A stretch of 64,000 nucleotides of DNA from Diphasiastrum complanatum (taxonomy: Eukaryota > Streptophyta > Lycopodiopsida > Lycopodiales > Lycopodiaceae). Shown piece by piece: positions 54,609 through 64,000 of this stretch; positions within the stretch are counted from its first letter, which is position 1, and each line of letters starts with the position of its first letter. The position numbers and the translations under genes are program-made. The notes beneath the pieces were generated by a model that was not told the DNA's origin, did not search any database, and saw only the letters and a list, made by a program, of their open reading frames with translations. The stretch covers positions 41,876,927 to 41,940,926 of the forward strand of contig CM055101.1 in assembly GCA_029204225.1 (NCBI GenBank). Direction: 5' to 3'.

Positions 54609-55240
54609 GGATCGTAGTCTCTTGATCTACGTGGGTGTTAACTGCTCTCCCACATGCACTATCCTTTCTTCTTCTCCTGGTTCCGCAAGATTCATCGGCT
54701 GTGTTCGCGCAGGTCCCTCGAAGACTTGTTCCGCTGGTGCCTGAGTTTGATCAGGTTCTCATTGGGCTTGCAGCATCATGATTACCACGTCCTCCAATGT
54801 ATAATTCTTGAAAGTATCAAGCATCTCATGAATTGGAGCTTGTCGAGATTCCTCTTTCAGCATATTGATCTCGGCCCGACTGGTCATTTTTTTATTTTTT
54901 GTCACGTGTGTAGAAGATGACGCTGTATCTGAGTACAACTTGATTGACTTCAAGGAATCCAACATCTTCTTCTTGCTCTTTTTTGTCATTTGGTGGGTTC
55001 ATCCTTGTTGTCTTTCTTTGGGACTACTGTGACATTCGCCTCATGGTTGCAAATATCAACGTCTACTATAGCTATTGCCTCTTCGGGTAGGTCACTCCAT
55101 CAGATCACGTGGTTGTAGCGTTGCTTCGTTCTTGCTCTTTTTCTTCCTCTTGTGTTTTTTGTACCCAGTGTCTTATTTTCTGGTACTGTCTTCTCTCTTC
55201 CCTCACATTTGGATATGGCGCTGAAGTTTAGGGTTGGTCG
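54609..55240 (-). pseudogene. Gypsy-3 protease/spacer region, poorly preserved
   Basis: A lysine-rich frame (54989-54759: MTKKSKKKMLDSLKSIKLYS) ends in YTLEDVVIMMLQAQ, like the stretch before RT in Gypsy-2. I could not identify a protease active site. It is either deleted or scrambled between gag and RT. Confidence 0.5.
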
Positions 55241-56650
55241 TCAGTGACCGATGGTGGTGGTGAGGGAGCCACTTCCTTCATCTTCTGTGCTCGCATAACA
55301 TCTAACACAAGAGCGTGGTCGTGTGACCTTTTGATGGCCTCCCCGCTGGAACTGCTGATTGCTGTATGGCAATGAGGTTAAGAGGTGCATTGGTTCCAGA
55401 TTTAAATGGACAATTTTTGAAACAGGGCCCATAACTGCAATCCCGACAGGAGGTTGTATATTGTCCTTTGTAGGGACATTCTGCAATTTTGTGTCCCTCG
55501 TCGCACCCGTAGCAGCTGTAATTTCTTCCACCTTGACGTTGAGTTTGAGCTGCATAGGCTGAAACATATTCATTTATGGAAGGATCCATAAATGGTTCAT
55601 CTGGTCCGCACCATTGCTGCTGCTCAGGTTGAGGTGGCATTTGCATTTCTTGTTCTGCTGCTGTCAGGTTTACATGGGCCACTTGTTGATTGGCTGGCCT
55701 TGGTGGAGCAGGTAAGGCCATGCATTGTGGGTTGATTGGGTGTGTCGTACCTTGGTGTAGCGTTAGGTGCCCCTTGATGATAAGGATAAGAAGTCTGATA
55801 AGGACTTCTCTTCTGTTGAACAACCCTGGGGTTAAACAGGAAAAATGTCGTATCGTGCGATGTTGCATTGCACAGATTGCAGAATCTATGTGTCAGTCTC
55901 AGATTTTGCTTTAGGACTGGACACTCGTTCGCTGTATGGTCTTGCATGCATACTGAACACCATACATTTTCTCGTCGAGGATACTGCAGCTGGGTTGGTT
56001 CCGGTTGATGTGGAGTTACTGCTACAGTTCCTTGTAAGGCCTTCAGTTTCTGGTCAAACTGCGTTGTAAGTTGCTCCATCTGCTGTTTGTGTAATTTTGT
56101 CATTTGCTCCAACAACAGTTCTGTGGATAGAGCGGATGCGTTTGATGATGATGATGCAATCGAGGGAGTAGGAGTGTGGGTGGAAGGATATTCGTCGTCA
56201 GATCCCTCATCCTCTTCCCTGATGGCATCTGCCATAGCTTCTTACAGAGTAGTGTACTGCTCCCGTCATTTCAATTCTCTTCTGATGCTTCGTGGTAATC
56301 CGGCTAGGAACCACATGATCACTGCATGATCGGAAGTTAGGGCTGCACTACACTCGGATCGTATATGTTTGGCCCATTCAATATATTCCCAGACTCTTTC
56401 TCGTTTTCCCATCTTGACTTTGCTCAGCAGGAGAAACGGGTCTTCCAGGAACTTCCTTGGCTTAAAGCGCGTAATGAGAGCCGCTTTAACTACTTCCCAG
56501 GTGGATTTCTCTTCCTCTGACAGGTTGAAAAACCAATCATGAGCCACTACAAGTAAGGACATAGGGAATAGCATCAGCTTCTCTGCAGGTGTCCGTTCGC
56601 CATAGATTTCACAAGCTTGCTTGTAGATCTGGAGGAATCGGATGGGATCT
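55241..56650 (-). pseudogene. Gypsy-3 gag (capsid and zinc knuckles)
   Basis: From 56574: VAHDWFFNLSEEEKSTW, LITRFKPRKFLEDPF and VWEYIEWAKHIRSECSAAL, the Retrotrans_gag capsid. Next frame: MADAIREEDEGSDDEYPS, ALSTELLLEQMTKLHKQQ, WCSVCMQDHTANECPV and RFCNLCNATSHDTTFF. A third frame has NYSCYGCDEGHKIAEC (CX2CX4HX4C) and CRDCSYGPCFKNC. The linker occurs again, inverted, at 26950-27160. Frames shift at about 56240 and 55870. Confidence 0.87.
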
Positions 56651-56659
56651 GATTGCTAC

Positions 56660-56930
56660 ATACCTATGTAACTAGAAGTACTTCAAACCCCTAATAGTCC
56701 ATTTAGTGTTGGGGGCTATATGGCAAGGTACCCTTAGGATTAAGGGTATGTGCCCTTGGATAAGGGCAGGCAAGTGACTATACCTTAGTTGGAGATATGG
56801 GGTCACGTGACCCTTGGATAAGGGGTATCCTTACTATTAAGGGTAGGTGTCTTAGATTAAGATACTAGTGTCCTTGATTAAGGGCAGGTAGGTGTCTATG
56901 CCTTGGAAGGAGGTATGGAACCTAGTGAGG
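56660..56930. repeat. Minisatellite of CCCTTGGATTAAGGGTAGGTG-like units
   Basis: ACCCTTAGGATTAAGGGTATG, CCCTTGGATAAGGGCAGG, CCCTTGGATAAGGGGTATC, CTATTAAGGGTAGGTG and CCTTGATTAAGGGCAGGTAG recur every 30-45 bases. Each carries a CCCTT...AAGGG dyad, so the unit can fold back on itself. Confidence 0.75.
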
Positions 56931-57067
56931 TGTTAGAAAGTCATTAGATGACTATTTTTCTAAACCTTGGGTCTCAACCTTGAACCATATCACTTTATTG
57001 GTCTAGGACCAAAGTATACTTGCGCAACTTGGGCAATGGGACCTAGTAGGAGGGCGCCCTTCTAAAG

Positions 57068-58735
<1,668 letters not shown>

Positions 58736-58739
58736 GCTC

Positions 58740-59060
58740 ATATCGCAAAGGATCCCATTTTGACTGCATACGGCCGCATTTCATCGCAAAGGACCGCAAA
58801 GTCAACGATTGCGGTCACATACAAAGAACAACATCAAAGTCTCGCCTATGCTCTGAACGAAGTGAACGAACCTCAACCGCACTGTAGAGTATTGCTTATT
58901 GTCTAAACAAAATGAACGAACCGCAAACCGCACTGCAAGGGTCTCGCCTACGGCTACATACGGTCTGAACGAAGGCATAGGGACCGCATTTAGGCCGTAT
59001 AAGGACCATTGCGTAAGGACCGCATTTAGGCCGCATAGGGACCACCGCCATCTAGATTGG
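58740..59060. repeat. Diverged repeats of the unit's GGACCGCATTTAGGCCGCATA motif
   Basis: GGACCGCATTTAGGCCGTATA, GGACCGCATTTAGGCCGCATA, CATACGGCCGCATTTC and TATGCTCTGAACGAAGTGAA repeat parts of the 57-58.7 kb unit in both orientations, with mutations. This is a decayed edge of the array. Confidence 0.7.
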
Positions 59061-59161
59061 AGAAATCATCGTCTGTCAACGACATACTGAATTTCCAAAT
59101 CATTGGCCGCCATTGCCCATCAACGACGGACACTCTTTACTAGTATATACTAAAACAAATT

Positions 59162-59249
59162 GGGTTTCTGGGCAGCTCACACTGTGATGCGCAGCGTGAG
59201 CTGCCTGGGAACCCCTCCCCCCCGCGCAGTTCATGCCCCCCCCCCCCCC
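59162..59249. repeat. Hairpin (GGGCAGCTCAC...GTGAGCTGCC) and a run of 14 C
   Basis: GGGTTTCTGGGCAGCTCACAC at 59162 pairs with GCGTGAGCTGCCTGGGAACCC ending at 59214, loop about 9 bases. A pure C14 tract lies at 59236-59249. The origin is unknown; it sits at the truncated edge of Copia-4. Confidence 0.7.
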
Positions 59250-59271
59250 AACGACGTGAGTGAGTTAGACC

Positions 59272-59892
59272 CCCCCAATATTTCAGAAATGTCTCTTTTG
59301 ACATCTAGAATTAACTTATCTCTTCTTGAGAAGATAAGCGTGCCATCAACATAGACAGCTAGAATGATTATTTCATTTTGGACATACTTGATATAGACAT
59401 TTGATTCAGCAAATAGAGGTTTGAAGTCTAAGGAACTTGTTTCAGACCATAAATGTTTTTATTCATGTGACATATGTATTATGGATATTCTTGGCTTACA
59501 AAACCAAGTGGTTGGTCCATGAATAAGTCTTCTTCCAAGAAAGCAGTCTTCTCATCCACAATATGGATTTTCAGATCATGAGCCACTGCATACGCGAATA
59601 ACAAGCAAATTGATGTATGTTTGACTATTGGTGATAAAGTATCGGTGTAGTCGATCCCATACTTCAGTGAAAATCCTTTAGCAACCAATCTTGCTTTGTA
59701 TCTGATGTTTTCTCCATCAGGACTTGTTTTGATCTTGTAGATCCACTTGCATTTAATTGGTTTTCTGCCATCAGGTATAAGTGCAAGTGTCCATACATTG
59801 TTCTTATACATGGATGACATTTCGTCCTCCACTGGATTCATCTGGTCCATCAACAGCTTCCTCGAATGTCTGAGGTTCATATGAGAAACCAC
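59272..59892 (-). pseudogene. Copia-4 reverse transcriptase, YVDD changed to YVDG
   Basis: NNVWTLALIPDGRKPIKCKW, YKARLVAKGFSLKYGIDYTD, TLSPIVKHTSI and IVDEKTAFLEEDLFMDQPLG (family DVKTAFLNG) are the N half. After a stop, KNIYGLKQVP, another stop, and then LAVYVDGTLIFSRRDK: the catalytic YVDD is YVDG (codons 59342-59353). The frame ends at ISEILGG at a C/G-rich joint. The thumb and RNase H are missing. Confidence 0.9.
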
Positions 59893-61123
59893 AAAATTCG
59901 ATGGCTATATTAAAAACATCTTGACCATACCTTTGTGACGGTTTTTGTTGTCTGTGAGATCTGCTCACAGGTGGTTTTGAGTTCAATTCTGCAAGTTTCG
60001 AGTTCAATTCTGATTCGACCTTGTTTGCTGGAATTCGAACTGGTGATTCGAGTCTATTAGGTACTCCATCTTGACCTCCCTCTGAATCTGGTAATTCTCT
60101 TTCATCTTCTGCTTGTTTTACTTCTGTCGTCGTTGGTAGCTCATAATAGTTTTTGAGAGTTTCATAGCCGACTAGATCACTATCTACTATGTATTTCGAC
60201 TCATCAAATTTAACATCTCGAACAATTTTTATCTTGCCAGTTTTGGGTACGTAGACACGATAATATGACGAATGTATCTCGAATCCTACCAGAAAACCTT
60301 GTTCTTTCTTTTCATCGAGTTTCTTTCTCAGCTTGTCTGGTATGTGCATGTACACTACGCATGCAAATGTCCGAACATGTGCAAGATTTGGCTTCGACTT
60401 CCACCATATCTGATGAGGAGTTTTATCCGGTATTCGAGATTTCAGAATACAATTATGAAGATAATTTGATGTAGCAACTGCTTCTGCCCACAACTGTTTT
60501 GGTGCTTTCGCATGAGCCATCATACACCTAGCAGCTTCCATAAGTGTACGATTCCTTCGTTCAGCTATTCCATTGTGCTGAGGTGTGTATGATGCAGTTT
60601 TCATATGCATAATAACTCGATCAGTACAGTAAGCCTTGAATTCGTTGAAAATGTACTCACCTCCATGATCTATGCGACTTTGCTTCAACTTATTGTGTGT
60701 CTGCTTCTCAGCCCAATTCGTATACTCAACAAATTTCTCGAAAGCTTCAGATTTTGTATGTATAAAGTATACCACAACGAACTTGCTGAAGTCATCAATA
60801 AACGTAATGAAGTACTTTGCCTCACCCAACGACAATACTCCCAATGGTCCACATATATCTGAATGCACAATTTCAAGTACCTTAGTTGCTTTATAAACAT
60901 CCTTACTGAAAGGTGTTCTAGTCATCTTGCCTTTAAGACAGGATTCGTAGGTAGTTCGAATATCTCTACTTTCGATTTCGACTCCTTCAATTCTATGACT
61001 TTTGTTGGCTTGGTACAAGGCTTCCATGTTCATGTGACATAGCCTCTTGTGCCACAAAATATCTGTTGATTCTTGAGTTTGATTCGCTTGTTCGATTCGA
61101 GTTTGAATGTTCAAGTGATACAA
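59804..61123 (-). pseudogene. Copia-4 integrase, long open frame with DDE residues intact
   Basis: A 439-codon frame. GAG-pre-integrase: WHKRLCHMNMEAL then TTYESCLKGK, where the first Cys of CxxC is Tyr. Core: LEIVHSDICGP (Asp), ITFIDDFSKFVVVYF, RIDHGGEYIFNEF (Asp) and TPQHNGIAERRNRTLMEAA (Glu). Then LWAEAVATSNYLHN, KPNLAHVRTFACVVY, a GFEIHSSYYRVY region and the KIVRDVKFDES C-terminal box. It overlaps the RT frame at 59804-59892 through a frameshift. The zinc-finger Cys loss is the only core defect I see. Confidence 0.92.
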
Positions 61124-61960
61124 ATTTCTTTAGCAACTAGGTTTACAGAATCTTCAGCGAACAATTTACAAGAGTTCTTTGTGAAGGTTACTAACATGCC
61201 TGTATCGACTATTTTAGCTACGGATAGAAGATCTTTGTCAAGAGTAGGGACATAGAGAACTTCCTCCAATTGCTTGTCACCCTAATTCATGTCCAGCCAT
61301 AGTACATTGTTTCCATCAACCACATGCTTAGAACCATCTCCAAGTATAATGAATCTCAAATAGTTCGTCCTCTTGTACATAATATTTGTTTCAAGAAAAC
61401 AAAATGTGAGGTGGTTCCTGAATCGAGTACTACTTCTTGAATTTTAGAATTTGTTGAACAGTAGAAATCAGCACTAACATAAGCTAATGAGTTCCTTGTT
61501 GTCCTGTCTTCTGTTGCTCTAGAGCATTATGCCTTGTCTTCGACATAGTTTGAATCTGAAGGTTTGCTTCGATTCTGCTCCTTTTTATTTCTAGGATTCT
61601 GATAACAGCCTATTGTTGCATGACCCCGTTTATGACAATGAATGCATTCAATCTTTGGATTTAACCAACACTTATCTTCTGTGTGACCTGATCTTTTGCA
61701 TCTGTTGCAGATCTTCTTATCACCAGAATTTTTCTGTTGTTTTCCATATTGTTGATCATTTGTCTTAGACTCATTCTTTTTAGATGACTCCCTCTTAAAC
61801 TTAGACTTCTTAGAAGATTTAGTCTTCTAAGTAAATAAAGCATTTTCAGAATCACCATTGTCGTCATAGCATTCACAAGCTTCTACTTCCTCTTTAACTC
61901 CGTCAGTGTCATTGTCGCATCTTTCGCCAATAAGGTTTGAGTTGTGTGGAATGACCTAGT
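61124..61960 (-). pseudogene. Copia-4 gag end (two zinc knuckles) and protease area
   Basis: Minus reading TLLAKDATMTLTELKRK (about 61950-61900), an acidic stretch, KKSKFKRESSKKNESKTND, then CNRCKRSGHTEDKC and CIHCHKRGHATIGC (about 61700-61615), two consecutive CX2CX4HX4C knuckles. The protease area (61500-61150) is interrupted. I can read VADGNN-like and ILYVPTLDKDLLSVAKI-like phrases only in pieces, and did not place the DSG site. Confidence 0.75.
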
Positions 61961-62099
61961 AGATCTAACCGTTTACGACGGTTGATATTCAAATAGATGC
62001 TCTGTTTCTAGGGTCGAATAATTTCTGTTCACGAATGTTTCGCGACAGTCTGTCTCTTCGTTACCGCTTCGTGTTTTGCGGATTGTTTACGATACTTGT

Positions 62100-62104
<5 letters not shown>

Positions 62105-62141
<37 letters not shown>
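62105..62141. repeat. (CT)n microsatellite
   Basis: About 18 uninterrupted units. The flanking CGAAACGGTTTGCG-like text resembles the 58.7-59 kb decayed repeat (CGCATTT, CGTTTACG), without a clear alignment. Confidence 0.93.
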
Positions 62142-62146
<5 letters not shown>

Positions 62147-64000
62147 TGTCATGCTCTGTTCATTTCTACTTTTATTTTACATGAAAAATAAAAAAATGTT
62201 TTGTTTGAAGGTGTGCCATAGGTACAAACGTATATGTAAATTATAGAAAGGTTAGAAATGGGATTCTATGTCTTGATTCAAATAACTCATCATCTTCAAC
62301 ATGAAACATTACATTTCATGTTTCTCTTTATTTCCAATTTGCTTGGATGTAAATAAGTAACTGTTGTGATGATGCTTCCAATGGTGCTAGCTCTTGTGAT
62401 TTTTTGAGCACAAGTCTTCATGATCTGTGATGGGCAGCGTCGTTTTTGCCTTCGCCAATCCGGATCCAGATCCAGACACAGAGCTGTGTTGCAGTGGCTT
62501 GGAAACACTCTTTGGTTTGTCACAGGCTCTCGTTGCCTCTTGTTGGCGATTGGTGTGCAAGGAAACGGCGTTGGCAAGTGACAGCAAGTTGTTTTGCACC
62601 TATGGACTCTGGTAACTGAATTTCATGTGGACTATGGTAGCTGAATTTCCTCATGTAATTAGTGGTTGGATTTGTATAATGAATGTGTTCGCAACTCTTT
62701 AACTTCAAATTCTTTAAGAATTGTCTTCAATAATCCGTGGTTGGTTGTGAATGCAATTAGTGGTTAGACCTGTAAGATAGTTCGGTTCGCGAGTATTCAC
62801 TCTCAAGTATCTGAGAATTGTCACTGGTCCAGTGTAGTTTGTAACTTCATAGTCAATGATGCAGTTTCATGAGATAAAGCCATAGTCCATTGCTGCGCTT
62901 CTTATTCCTAAAGGCTGAAACAAAATCGTTTACATCTGTTCTTATGTCCGCATTGTGTCAATGTCTGAAAGCAAATTCGCTTGGAGAAAAACAAGCTAAT
63001 AGTGCAGATGAATGGCTTATCAATCTCCCTTCCTTTCATAATGGCCCTTCTCTATCTTGTGAAATCTAGCTAATTGACAATGTCTAGAGTTCCTATTGGA
63101 ATCCATTTCCAAGGGTCGATCTTCTACAGTTTTAAAAACTGCACCTTTGAGAAGAACTTTTATATTTTCTTAAATCAACCAGCTTACTAGGTTTCTGAAC
63201 TTCAAGGAAAATGCACATTTTATCCAAGGATAAGTAGTGCCATTCATTGCCTTCGTGTTGTGGCAAATAGAGGCTATTGTTGTATTTGATGATTTAATCA
63301 AGAATCAACTTGGAATATCAATCCAAGCACTACCTGAGCCGTGAGCTACTTGATTAAGGACAATAATCAAAGTTAAGCTAGTTAACTAAATCTGTTAACA
63401 CTAACTGATGTATTGCTGCCCCACCTTCAGTTAGTGCTAACCTTACCAAACCCAAGCCCCATTGAATACTCATTTATCCATTCTACCCAAGCCCCATTGA
63501 ATACTCATTTATCCCTTCTGCTCGCGGGAAACTTAGGACACACTATTCATTTTTTGAAGGAGGTCATGCTGGTGCGGCTCCTTTGGATGGTGTTGCTCCA
63601 TTTGTCCCAAATGAGGACAAGATAAATTGACATGGTCGAATAGGGGATTAAAATCAGTTCGATTAAAGTTTCCTTCCTATTCGAAATCGGTCGATTACCA
63701 GCTGTTAATTCACCTAAGTTTCAAGATAATTTCCTTATGAAGACTTACTTGGTAGCAATTAAAAAATGTTATGGTACAATCAATGACTTAGTGGAGAAAT
63801 ACAACACTGCTTATGCTAAACAAAGTAGAAGAGGTGGTCGCTTGACTTTTATGTAGGAGCTCGGGTGCTTTTTGTAAGATCAGGAGGCTAGCAGATAAGT
63901 ATTTAGAGTTTTTCCACTTTGGAGCAGTTTCTAGGGTTTTTAGAATGAATTATATTTTTGCAGGACATTTTGAAATTGTTTGGAATGAAGGTTTCTATTT
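62142..64000. other. No gene recognised
   Basis: AT-rich sequence with short frames. The plus reading near 63690-63860 (FQDNFLMKTYLVAIKKCYGT then INDLVEKYNTAYAKQSRRGG) is protein-like but unassigned. It could be a TE fragment or exon continuing beyond the window. Confidence 0.4.
63450..63519. repeat. 35-bp tandem duplication (2 copies)
   Basis: ACCCAAGCCCCATTGAATAC plus CTCATTTATCC(A/C)TTCT occurs twice back to back, with one difference. Confidence 0.95.

Larger units (their letters stand above)
51935..56650 (-). mobile_element. Gypsy-3: nearly full-length Gypsy internal region, inactivated
   Basis: On minus: gag (56574-55241), spacer, RT (54608-53750), RNase H (53802-53281) and integrase (53275-51935), in Gypsy order. 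Only a handful of stops and shifts interrupt it, so it is younger than Gypsy-2. The 5' end of gag and 5' LTR are cut at about 56650, where a minisatellite starts. The 3' LTR may lie within 50983-51934. Confidence 0.9.
59272..61960 (-). mobile_element. Copia-4: truncated Copia retrotransposon
   Basis: Minus strand: end of gag with two zinc knuckles, protease area, complete integrase, and RT up to just past the YVDD box, where it is cut at 59272. Gag is cut at about 61960. No LTR was recognised. Better preserved than Copia-1 but lacking both ends. Confidence 0.9.

Noticed and set aside
62427-62615. Plus 62-codon frame with PDPDPDTELCCSG
   Set aside because: No domain; overlapping frames on the minus strand are equally open.

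Overview
This is plant nuclear DNA: AT-rich, with GT-AG introns and very long (GA/CT)n, (GT)n and (TA)n tracts, and full of decayed LTR retrotransposons (Copia with a Met-tRNA type primer site, plant-type Gypsy) and CACTA DNA transposons. The species cannot be fixed from the sequence. I see no RNA genes, no CRISPR array and almost no ordinary host genes.

Layout. 1-4.5 kb: minus-strand Copia-1 (gag-PR-INT-RT, many stops) with an LTR-like leader, then small Gypsy and Copia scraps. 6.5-9.0 kb: the best host-gene candidate, a minus-strand gene for an 83-aa secreted peptide whose inferred 5'UTR intron is made of tandem repeats carrying splice-site-like sequences. 10.1-14.1 kb: Gypsy-2 (minus) lacking RNase H and the integrase core. 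16.3-18.3 kb: GA microsatellites and a degenerate satellite. 18.6-18.9 kb: two exons of an aleurain-type cysteine protease pseudogene. 19.4-20.3 kb: CACTA TNP2 tail. 20.6-28.6 kb: Copia LTRs, Copia and Gypsy fragments, and one copy of a large duplication (second copy 37.9-40.8 kb) containing a ~345-bp satellite. 28.6-29.1 kb: MITE with an almost perfect 200-bp palindrome.

29.7-31.5 kb holds the most unusual object. It is a minus-strand, four-exon, slightly broken gene joining a divergent histone H3 fold (CENH3-like in having a longer loop 1) to a C48/Ulp1-type SUMO-protease domain with His, Asp, Gln and Cys all visible. A dense cluster of palindromic repeats and CACGTG motifs lies upstream (31.5-32.1 kb). 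Next comes a CACTA element (33.0-37.06 kb) with TNP2 C-terminal domains, a second three-exon gene, subterminal repeats and one terminal end. The H3-Ulp1 gene is probably TE-associated, but no left terminus ties it to this CACTA element.

41.6-51 kb: GT/GA microsatellite, TNP2 catalytic-region fragment, minisatellites, another MITE, a Gypsy LTR with primer site, and Copia-3 (LTR, PBS, gag, PR, part of INT, then a 56-bp scrap of its own LTR). 51.9-56.6 kb: Gypsy-3 (minus), nearly complete but with its integrase glutamate changed to Lys. 56.7-59.2 kb: minisatellite and three long tandem units each carrying a (CT)n tract. 59.3-61.96 kb: Copia-4 (minus), with intact integrase residues but a mutated RT YVDD box. 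62-64 kb: no recognisable gene.

The genes do not form a pathway. The window is a record of nested and truncated transposons, with one plausible live small gene and one striking TE-like fusion gene. All family calls rest on motifs read by eye.
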